A DNA stretch of 6,398 nucleotides, from NCBI GenBank assembly GCA_029858925.1, contig JAOUEB010000084.1, positions 1 through 6,398 on the forward strand. The letters are read 5' to 3'. The DNA is from Nitrospira sp. GTDB taxonomy: Bacteria; Nitrospirota; Nitrospiria; Nitrospirales; Nitrospiraceae. How positions within the stretch are numbered: position 1 is the first letter of the stretch; every line of letters starts with the position of its first letter. The notes beneath the pieces were generated by a model. That model had not been told where the DNA came from and did no database searches. It saw only the letters and a list, made by a program, of their open reading frames with translations. This document shows positions 1 to 4,702 of the stretch, one piece after another. A program made the position numbers and the translations under genes.

Positions 1-202
1 CCGGATCGAAAATCCGCTCGACACGAATCATCTCCTGAATTTGAAATTGCAGCGTGGCGCGATTCTCAAAAATCATCGTCACCAATGGGCCGATGGAAAT
101 TCTCCGCCGCTGCTTGAGCGCAATGATGCGGGACCGAAACTCCTCGCGCTGTTTCTCGTACGTTTCGTACGGAATCACGTCTTCTGGAGCGATCGCTTTC
201 AC
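1..202 (-). CDS. DUF3501 family protein, N-terminal part (3' end beyond window)
   Basis: Only the first 67 codons lie in the window; the gene runs off the left edge. The start is a GTG at 202, chosen because GGGAG lies about 8 bases upstream and no ATG in this frame is available nearby. The visible protein begins MKAIAPEDVIPYETYEKQR and has an arginine/lysine-rich stretch (ALKQRRRISIGP), then FENRATLQFQIQEMIRVERI and FDP. That pattern (start-proximal 'Y..YE..R.EFR', then 'FEN..T..FQIQEM.R.ERI.DP') is what I know from DUF3501 proteins, whose biochemical role is undefined. The gene lies directly downstream of an Fe-S oxidoreductase and a rubrerythrin, the neighbours DUF3501 usually has, which supports the call. 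A role in the same redox or peroxide-stress module is inference. No signal peptide or membrane segment is visible in this part. Confidence 0.8.
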   Translation of the reverse strand, partial: MKAIAPEDVIPYETYEKQREEFRSRIIALKQRRRISIGPLVTMIFENRATLQFQIQEMIRVERIFDP

Positions 203-289
203 TAATGATTCTCCCACTCGCCGTTCATCATTCAACACTCAATATTACAATCCGTCCCGTCCCCTTACCCCTTACGTCCCCACTACCCC
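203..289. repeat. Degenerate tandem repeats between the Fe-S protein and DUF3501 genes
   Basis: Two simple-repeat blocks fill this gap. At 252-298, written on the minus strand, GGGACGTGAGGGGTAGTG (298-281) is followed by GGGACGTAAGGGGTAAG (280-264) and then a shorter GGGACGGGACGG (263-252), a roughly 17-18 base unit. The first unit begins inside the upstream gene and supplies its stop codon (TGA, 290-292). At 222-242 three consecutive heptamers are seen on the minus strand: TTGAGTG, TTGAATG, ATGAACG. I see no hairpin terminator, so the two flanking genes are probably cotranscribed across the repeats. The strong purine bias on the transcribed-sense strand is notable. Function is unknown. Confidence 0.6.
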
Positions 290-1570
290 TCACGTCCCAC
301 GAGGCAATCCATAGGCATCCCGGACGATCTGAATGGGATGGAGGGACGCCTTGCCACCCGCGTGCGCCGAAGCCCCGGCTTGATCCAACTGCAATCCGGC
401 CAGCGGGCAATCGGATGCGACAAGATCAGCCGGCGCTTGCTCGATCGCGCGCACGGCTTTCCCCGCGATCTTCATCGAGAGCGGAAAGAATTCCGTCTTC
501 GCGGACCAGGCGCCGTCGTGCCCCGAACATTTTTCGATCACATCGACCTGCGCGCCGGCGCATTCCATCAATTCTTTCGACTTGAAACCGATGTTTTGGT
601 CCCGCAGGTGGCAGGGAACCTGATAGGCCACACGGCCGGGACTTTTTTGAAAATCAGTCGCCAGCGCTCCGTCCCGCCTGAGCTTCATCAGATACTCGCA
701 CACGTCGAACGTCCGTTCGGCTGTTTTCTTGATCGCCTCCCCGCCGACCACCTCCGGGTATTCGCGCTTCCACATGAGACTGCAGCTGGCCGTCGGCACC
801 ACGATGTCGTAGCCTTTCTCAACCCACGGGAGAAATGATGCGACGTTCGCCGCGGCGGCCTGCTGGATCGAGGCCGTATCGCCGATGTCGAACGACGGCA
901 TGCCGCAACAACGTTGCTCCGGCATGACCACATGAACGCCGTTTTTCTCCAGCACCTGCACCGTAGCCTTCCCCACATCGGACGCTTGGTAGTTCACGAG
1001 GCAACTGCCGAACAGCGCCACTTTTCGCGCTCCGGCTTCAGCCACCTGGGCCCCTCCCCGCCTGCTCCACCAACGGGCAAAGGTCTCGGAGGAAAAATGC
1101 AAGACGTGACGATCCCGATGCACCCCCGCAATGGCCTCTCCGATCAGGCGGACGACACGAACACTGAGGAGCCGATTGATCAGGGGAGCCAGCGCGCTGC
1201 CGATCGTGCCGAGCACATCCGTCTTGATCAGCAATCGGTCCCGCCAGGACACGCCCCTGGCCGTGGCCAAATGCTTTTTCCACGCGATCATCAGGCGTGG
1301 AAAATCCAGCGCGTACTGATGCGGCGGGGTATAGGGGCAATGGTTATAGCAGAGCTTGCAGTAGTAACATTCATCGACAATGCGGTGGTGATCGGCCTGC
1401 GTCAGCTTGGCAGCGTCGCCTTCATGCGCGTCGATGCCATCGAGCAGCGTATTGAACGAGGGACAGAGGTTGAAGCAGCGGCGGCAGCCGTCGCAAATCT
1501 CATAAATCCGCTGCGTCTCCTTCTGGAGCTGCGTCGCGTTGATGGGGTTGAGCAAACTCAAGCCGTTCAC
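290..1570 (-). CDS. (Fe-S)-binding oxidoreductase, GlpC/HdrD-like, partner of rubrerythrin
   Basis: A 426-residue soluble electron-transfer protein. Near the N-terminus are two 4Fe-4S motifs: CDGCRRCFNLCP (Cys 26, 29, 32, 36) and CYYCKLCYNHCP (Cys 68, 71, 74, 78), the latter followed by the conserved PPH and DFPRLM segment. The C-terminal half has two cysteine-rich CCG-type domains: Cys190 with CCGMPSFD (Cys 221-222) and Cys263, then Cys320 with CSGHDG (Cys348) and SDCP (Cys388). In the second copy the CC pair is reduced to CS, which I recall as normal for this subfamily. Such domains bind the non-cubane or additional Fe-S cluster in GlpC and heterodisulfide reductase HdrB/D. The start is uncertain: the frame is open to an ATG at 1648, but that lies inside the rubrerythrin terminator. 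I chose GTG at 1570, with GGGGGA 11 bases upstream; TTG at 1561 is an alternative. Electron delivery to rubrerythrin is inferred from the gene neighbourhood. Confidence 0.9.
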   Translation of the reverse strand: MNGLSLLNPINATQLQKETQRIYEICDGCRRCFNLCPSFNTLLDGIDAHEGDAAKLTQADHHRIVDECYYCKLCYNHCPYTPPHQYALDFPRLMIAWKKHLATARGVSWRDRLLIKTDVLGTIGSALAPLINRLLSVRVVRLIGEAIAGVHRDRHVLHFSSETFARWWSRRGGAQVAEAGARKVALFGSCLVNYQASDVGKATVQVLEKNGVHVVMPEQRCCGMPSFDIGDTASIQQAAAANVASFLPWVEKGYDIVVPTASCSLMWKREYPEVVGGEAIKKTAERTFDVCEYLMKLRRDGALATDFQKSPGRVAYQVPCHLRDQNIGFKSKELMECAGAQVDVIEKCSGHDGAWSAKTEFFPLSMKIAGKAVRAIEQAPADLVASDCPLAGLQLDQAGASAHAGGKASLHPIQIVRDAYGLPRGT

Positions 1571-1612
1571 AGCGCGTATTGTCCCCCGGGCTTCTCCATG
1601 AATACAAGATCG

Positions 1613-1650
1613 AAAAAGAAAAGGGTGGGCCAGGTCGCCCCAGCCCACCC
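1613..1650 (-). terminator. Intrinsic terminator downstream of rubrerythrin
   Basis: On the minus strand a perfect 8-bp stem, GGGTGGGC (1650-1643) pairing with GCCCACCC (1630-1623), encloses a 12-base loop and is followed at once by TTTTCTTTTT (1622-1613). This is a textbook rho-independent terminator, 24 bases after the rubrerythrin stop and about 43 bases before the chosen start of the Fe-S protein. Because no obvious promoter fits in the remaining gap, the downstream genes probably depend on read-through. Confidence 0.88.
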
Positions 1651-1674
1651 CCGCATCAATCTCGATGAAACGAA

Positions 1675-2100
1675 CTAGCTTTTCAGACCGTCGAGCCCCT
1701 TCTGGAAACGATTGGCATGCGAACGCTCGGCTTTCGCCAGCGTCTCAAACCATTCGGCCAGCTCGACGAATCCTTCATCGCGGGCGGTCTTGGCCATCCC
1801 CGGATACATCTGGGTGTACTCGTATGTTTCGCCCTCGATGGCGGACTTGAGGTTCGTTTCAGTATTGCCGATCGGAACACCGGTCGCCGGGTCACCGACT
1901 TCCTTCAGAAAGTCCAAGTGGCCGAAGGCATGGCCGGTTTCGGCCTCCGAGGTGTCTCGAAACAGCCCGCCGACGTCAGGATAGCCTTCGATATCGGCGC
2001 GCCGCGCAAAATAGAGATAGCGGCGGTTGGCCTGCGATTCGCCGGCAAAGGCATGCTTCAGGTTGTCGTGACTTTTGGTTCCCTTTAAGCTCTTGCTCAT
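1675..2100 (-). CDS. rbr: Rubrerythrin, diiron domain only
   Basis: A 141-residue ferritin-like four-helix protein expected to reduce hydrogen peroxide in the cytoplasm at a binuclear iron site. The ligand set is visible: Glu21 in GESQANRRY, Glu54 and His57 in EAETGH, Glu91 and Glu94 in EGETYEY, and Glu125 with His128 in ERSH. This matches the rubrerythrin pattern of E, ExxH, ExxE and ExxH. Full-length rubrerythrins of about 190 residues end in a CxxC...CxxC rubredoxin domain; this protein has no cysteine at all and stops after the diiron domain, so it needs an external electron donor. The Fe-S protein encoded next is the obvious candidate (inference). The start at 2100 has a strong GGAGGA a few bases upstream. 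The gene has its own likely promoter and ends at a strong terminator, suggesting high-level expression. Confidence 0.95.
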   Translation of the reverse strand: MSKSLKGTKSHDNLKHAFAGESQANRRYLYFARRADIEGYPDVGGLFRDTSEAETGHAFGHLDFLKEVGDPATGVPIGNTETNLKSAIEGETYEYTQMYPGMAKTARDEGFVELAEWFETLAKAERSHANRFQKGLDGLKS

Positions 2101-2179
2101 GTTGTCCTCCCGGTGTGTGTTCGATTAAGGAATCGGCTCAATCGATGCGAAGGTCCTATGCTCGTTCAAAAGTGCTGTT

Positions 2180-2209
2180 AAGATAGCGCAGCCGTCATAA
2201 CCGGTTCAA
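2180..2209 (-). promoter_or_regulatory. Possible sigma70-type promoter for rubrerythrin
   Basis: On the minus strand TTGAAC (2209-2204) and TATCTT (2185-2180) are separated by 18 bases, giving a leader of roughly 75 bases before the ATG at 2100. The -35 box runs into the palindrome AACCGGTT, which could be an operator. No clear PerR or OxyR box was recognised. Chance matches at this quality are common. Confidence 0.35.
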
Positions 2210-2291
2210 GGGCTTTTCTTGCTCCTAACCGGAAATGAGTCCGGCAGGATGCTGAAACCGTCCGCCGACGGTGGGCCGCGCCGGCGCTCCA

Positions 2292-2322
2292 TTGCCATTG
2301 TCCCAGGCGAATGTGCTAGATT
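2292..2322 (+). promoter_or_regulatory. Possible extended -10 promoter for the lipoprotein gene
   Basis: TTGCCA (2292-2297) is followed after 19 bases by TAGATT (2317-2322), with TG one base before it (TGCTAGATT), an extended -10 arrangement. Transcription would begin near 2329, leaving only about a dozen bases before the ATG at 2342. This fits with the absence of a good Shine-Dalgarno and argues against the longer reading frame beginning at 2219. Confidence 0.35.
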
Positions 2323-2341
2323 GACCGTTCGTTATCTACCC

Positions 2342-2890
2342 ATGTCTATGCCCGTCAAAATCCTCGTTCTCCTACTGATCCTCTTGACAGGATGCGTACA
2401 CCGCATCCATGTGAATCCTCTACCTGCCGGCCCCGCTTCGACAACGATTCCCAGATCTCTCCAGATCACGGTCGGGCCGCTTGCGATCGAAGGCGCAGAC
2501 CATCAGCCGGGGATTGCTTTGCTTAAATGGCCGCACCGCGATCTGAGCCAGGCCATCGTTCGCTATGCGCGGCTGAGGGAAACATTCAGTTCGGTCTTTA
2601 CCGACCCCGCCGAACTTACTCTCCGCATCGCCACAAAGCTGGCGCTGGCCGATCGACAAGGGCGCTATCACTATCACATCCGTATGCAGGCGGAGTTGAG
2701 TGAGGGGGACCGGCCCATCAAAGCCTATCTCGCCGAACATACGGCGGCAGGGTCACTTGCGCGGTGGGTCACGGCGTCAGACCGTGATCCTATCGAATCG
2801 GCGCTCCAGTCGGCGTTGGATGAATTATTTGCCCAGATCGAGACAGACCGCTCGCTCTATGTGGACCAGATAGACCCACCCATCAAATAG
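2342..2890 (+). CDS. Small lipoprotein of unknown function
   Basis: The protein has 182 residues from ATG 2342 (ATG 2348 is an equally possible start two codons in). It opens with a lipoprotein signal peptide: MSMPVK, a run of Leu/Ile/Val, then the lipobox LLTGC with the acylated Cys18. Residue +2 is Val rather than Asp, so an outer-membrane destination is more likely than inner-membrane retention. The mature part is about 165 residues, with no recognised domain. It contains the segments ITVGPLAIEG, HRDLSQAIVRYARL and TAAGSLARWVTASDRDP, and a helix-like C-terminal end (ALQSALDELFAQIETDR). The alternation of strands and helices would suit a small periplasmic-facing alpha/beta fold, but I assign no function. 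The frame is open upstream to 2219, but that extension would place the hydrophobic segment internally and destroy the signal peptide, so I reject it. It is divergent from rubrerythrin and convergent with the MarR gene. Confidence 0.8.
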   Translation: MSMPVKILVLLLILLTGCVHRIHVNPLPAGPASTTIPRSLQITVGPLAIEGADHQPGIALLKWPHRDLSQAIVRYARLRETFSSVFTDPAELTLRIATKLALADRQGRYHYHIRMQAELSEGDRPIKAYLAEHTAAGSLARWVTASDRDPIESALQSALDELFAQIETDRSLYVDQIDPPIK

Positions 2891-2916
2891 CGGCGGCTTG
2901 CACCTGCACGACAAAG

Positions 2917-2959
2917 CGGCGGCCCCTTGTACTTGCGACGGTCGTCGCCGGGGCCGCCG
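2917..2959. terminator. Nested inverted repeat between convergent genes, possible bidirectional terminator
   Basis: CGGCGGCCCC (2917-2926) pairs perfectly with GGGGCCGCCG (2950-2959). Inside it GCGACG (2935-2940) pairs with CGTCGC (2943-2948) around a 2-base loop, so a long GC-rich hairpin with a one-sided bulge can form on either strand. It sits between the stop of the rightward lipoprotein gene (2890) and the stop of the leftward MarR gene (2966). No immediate T-run follows on either strand: on the plus strand a TTTTTT comes 12 bases later at 2972-2977, already inside the MarR coding sequence. A role in termination or 3' protection is therefore inferred from position and stability. Confidence 0.5.
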
Positions 2960-2965
2960 AGCAAA

Positions 2966-3598
2966 TCAGGCTTTTTTCGCCAGCTTGATGGGAGTCCCGA
3001 CATATTCCGGGCAATCGAGGAGGAGGGACTGATCGCCAAACGGCACGTCGAAGAATTGGCAGTGGTGCGGCTTGTCTCGGTTCTTATGCGCATTCGGGCT
3101 GAAATGCTGGCAGGAGACACACATGCGCGCAACAGGAATCTCGCCCTTCAACTGCAGAACCCGAATGAGCTTTACCAGGGCGGACAGCAGCCTGACCTGT
3201 TCTTCCACCGACAATTGTTCTGTCGCGGCAGCCAAAACTTCCGGCCATCCGCTCGAGACCTTCCCGGCCTTCGCTCCCATGGACGTCAGATGCACCGTGA
3301 CGATACGGTGATCTGCCTCCCGCTGGCGCCGGCGCACAAGCCGTTTCTCCTCAAGCGTCCGGATCACCTCGGATGCGGTGGGCAGCTTGACTGTCAGTTC
3401 GCGCGCAATCGTCGAGACTGTGGCCGCCTGATTGGGACAGGATCTGAGATACGACAGGACTTGGACCTGCAACGGACCGACCCCCTTCTGCCCTTGCCGT
3501 CTCCAGGTTCGGCTCTTCATCGCCAACCCGATTTTCGAAAGTCCCGTCACCAAACGATCAGGAAGACTGTCTTGCTTCATCGTTGCGGAAGGAGCCAT
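2966..3598 (-). CDS. MarR-family transcriptional regulator with Cys-rich C-terminal tail
   Basis: A 210-residue cytoplasmic DNA-binding protein. Residues 12-150 form a MarR core: a winged helix with recognition region TVSTIARELTVKLPTASEVI (60-79), the next helix IRTLEEKRLVRR, and the wing READHRIVTVHLTSMG (93-108, with the conserved D-R pair of the MarR wing), then dimerisation helices. Typical MarR proteins stop near 140-160 residues. This one continues with about 50 residues containing CVSC (160, 163), PHHC (177-180) and DCPEY (195-199). The four cysteines and nearby histidines look like a metal or Fe-S site and suggest metal, oxidant or redox sensing (inference). The start at 3598 has GAGG at good spacing; ATG at 3580 is weaker, and the open frame to 3724 crosses the promoter. 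A dyad just upstream suggests autoregulation. Targets are unknown; the stress-protein operon upstream or the lipoprotein gene are candidates. Confidence 0.92.
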   Translation of the reverse strand: MAPSATMKQDSLPDRLVTGLSKIGLAMKSRTWRRQGQKGVGPLQVQVLSYLRSCPNQAATVSTIARELTVKLPTASEVIRTLEEKRLVRRRQREADHRIVTVHLTSMGAKAGKVSSGWPEVLAAATEQLSVEEQVRLLSALVKLIRVLQLKGEIPVARMCVSCQHFSPNAHKNRDKPHHCQFFDVPFGDQSLLLDCPEYVGTPIKLAKKA

Positions 3599-3605
3599 GG
3601 TATCC

Positions 3606-3623
3606 TCACAATTGTAAAAGTGA
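3606..3623. promoter_or_regulatory. 18-bp dyad, likely MarR operator
   Basis: The sequence TCACAATTGTAAAAGTGA has a symmetric core TCACnnTTnnAAnnGTGA (12 of 18 positions are palindromic). It lies between the predicted transcription start and the start codon of the MarR gene and touches its Shine-Dalgarno (GAGG, 3607-3604). Size and AT-rich centre suit a MarR dimer site. Autorepression is inferred. Confidence 0.5.
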
Positions 3624-3637
3624 TCAAATGTTCTATC

Positions 3638-3667
3638 AGTGTATTGTCTCCGGCTCTCTGCCGTCAA
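3638..3667 (-). promoter_or_regulatory. Sigma70-type promoter of the MarR gene
   Basis: On the minus strand TTGACG (3667-3662) and TACACT (3643-3638) are spaced by 18 bases, five of six and four of six consensus matches. Transcription would start near 3631, giving a leader of about 33 bases that contains the dyad. This separates MarR transcription from the stress-protein operon upstream. Confidence 0.55.
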
Positions 3668-3805
3668 GTGCCCGCGGCCCTGATCCTGGCAGCCCGTGAC
3701 ACCCTTCGCCGCGTCTCCCCTCATCTGTCTGTTTGTGCCGCTTGCCGCCAGTTGATCCGCGTTGCGCGCACATGCTTCCGCTACGCTCGTGTCCCGCCGA
3801 ATCTT
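3668..3805. other. Intergenic region between universal stress protein and MarR promoter
   Basis: This 138-base stretch follows the stop of the universal stress protein and precedes the MarR promoter. I find no convincing open reading frame, no intrinsic terminator with a T-run and no repeat in it. How the upstream operon terminates is therefore not visible; Rho-dependent termination or read-through into MarR is possible. Confidence 0.4.
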
Positions 3806-4663
3806 TTATCGAACCACGAGCACGGAACAGGCGGCATGCTGCACCAATCGGGTCGAGACACTGCCGAGCAACACCCGTCCGATCGCCCCCAAGCCCTTGG
3901 CGCCCGTGACGATCAGATCGGCCTTCTCTCGCTTGGCTGCCGTGAGAATTTCATCGGCTGGCTTCCCCAGCCTCATGGATTCGCTCACCTGAAAACCGGC
4001 CTTCGCCGCTTTGTCCACATAGCGCTGCACCAGCATGTTCCCCGCTTCACGCAGTTCCGGGTACTTCAGATACGGCATCACATGCGCGATGGTCACCATC
4101 ACCGGTTCGTGATCGAGACCATCGGGAATGGGATTGACGTGGCGGAGCAGGAATCGGACCGCTTTGTCCGATGCCGGTGAGCCGTCGATGGCCAGCAGAA
4201 TCCGCCGCACCGGCCGAGGCGCCTCCTTTACCACCAAAACAGAGCAAGGCGCATGATGGATCGCATGGTTCGAGACGCTACCGAGCATGAAGCGATCCAA
4301 AGCGTCCAGCCCTCGCGAGCCGATCGACAACAGACTGACGCCTCGCTTGGCGTGCTTCATGATCGACGCCGCCACCCCGCCCCGCTCCACGATCACGGTT
4401 CCACTCAAGCCCGATTCTTTCAGCAACGTTTCCGTCTGCTTCTTCACCGTCTTTGCGCTTGCCTCCATCCGTTTGATCTCGTCTTGGAGATACCGCTCCG
4501 TTCCTACGATCATAGGCTGGATCATAAACGGCGCGCGCAAGCCGGCGACATCCACGACGTGCAGCGCCCGAACCACCGGCCGGACGGTGAACGGCATCTG
4601 TGCCACCCATTCAATGGCCCACCGTCCATATTTGGACCCATCAGTCGCCGCCAAGACTTTCAT
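3806..4663 (-). CDS. Universal stress protein with two tandem UspA domains
   Basis: A 285-residue cytoplasmic protein made of two UspA (adenine nucleotide alpha-hydrolase-like) domains, about residues 1-146 and 152-285. Each begins with a strand and a conserved acidic turn (VLAATDGS at 3-10; ILLAIDGS at 155-162). Each ends with the nucleotide-binding signature G-x2-G-x9-G-S: Gly115/Gly118/Gly128-Ser129 in the first, Gly254/Gly257/Gly267-Ser268 in the second, followed by the closing strand CSVLVV. Both copies therefore look competent to bind ATP, placing it with the ATP-binding UspFG/tandem type. A charged helix around residues 56-84 is an insertion in domain 1. The start at 4663 follows AGGACAGG at usable spacing. 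It lies 39 bases after the phosphofructokinase stop with no terminator between them, so cotranscription is likely. The specific role is unknown; energy or nutrient stress signalling is the family theme. Confidence 0.93.
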   Translation of the reverse strand: MKVLAATDGSKYGRWAIEWVAQMPFTVRPVVRALHVVDVAGLRAPFMIQPMIVGTERYLQDEIKRMEASAKTVKKQTETLLKESGLSGTVIVERGGVAASIMKHAKRGVSLLSIGSRGLDALDRFMLGSVSNHAIHHAPCSVLVVKEAPRPVRRILLAIDGSPASDKAVRFLLRHVNPIPDGLDHEPVMVTIAHVMPYLKYPELREAGNMLVQRYVDKAAKAGFQVSESMRLGKPADEILTAAKREKADLIVTGAKGLGAIGRVLLGSVSTRLVQHAACSVLVVR

Positions 4664-4702
4664 GCCACCTGTCCTTTCTCTTGCTGATAACTCGCCGCCG
4701 GT

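Noticed and set aside
252..298. CRISPR-like array
   Set aside because: The repeats are adjacent, degenerate and lack spacers, and no cas gene is present.
205..585. Plus-strand 126-codon frame near the left edge
   Set aside because: It starts in the repeat region and continues antisense to the C-terminus of the Fe-S protein; the composition is Arg/Pro/Ser-rich with no motif.
1571..1648. N-terminal extension of the Fe-S oxidoreductase to ATG 1648
   Set aside because: The first codons would be encoded by the terminator stem-loop and its T-tract, and the added residues resemble nothing in the family.
914..1678. Plus-strand open frame of 254 codons opposite the Fe-S oxidoreductase
   Set aside because: It is antisense to a protein with two complete 4Fe-4S motifs and crosses the rubrerythrin terminator; no domain is visible.
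2219..2341. N-terminal extension of the lipoprotein to 2219
   Set aside because: It would bury the signal peptide and lipobox about 60 residues inside the protein and overlaps the likely promoter.
3599..3724. N-terminal extension of the MarR protein to 3724
   Set aside because: It includes the predicted promoter and dyad, and the ATG at 3598 has a proper Shine-Dalgarno and leads directly into the MarR fold.
2927..4180. Plus-strand open frame of 417 codons across the MarR gene, its promoter and the stress-protein gene
   Set aside because: It runs antisense to two well-supported genes and through an intergenic promoter, and its translation shows low-complexity Arg/His/Pro composition with no motif.
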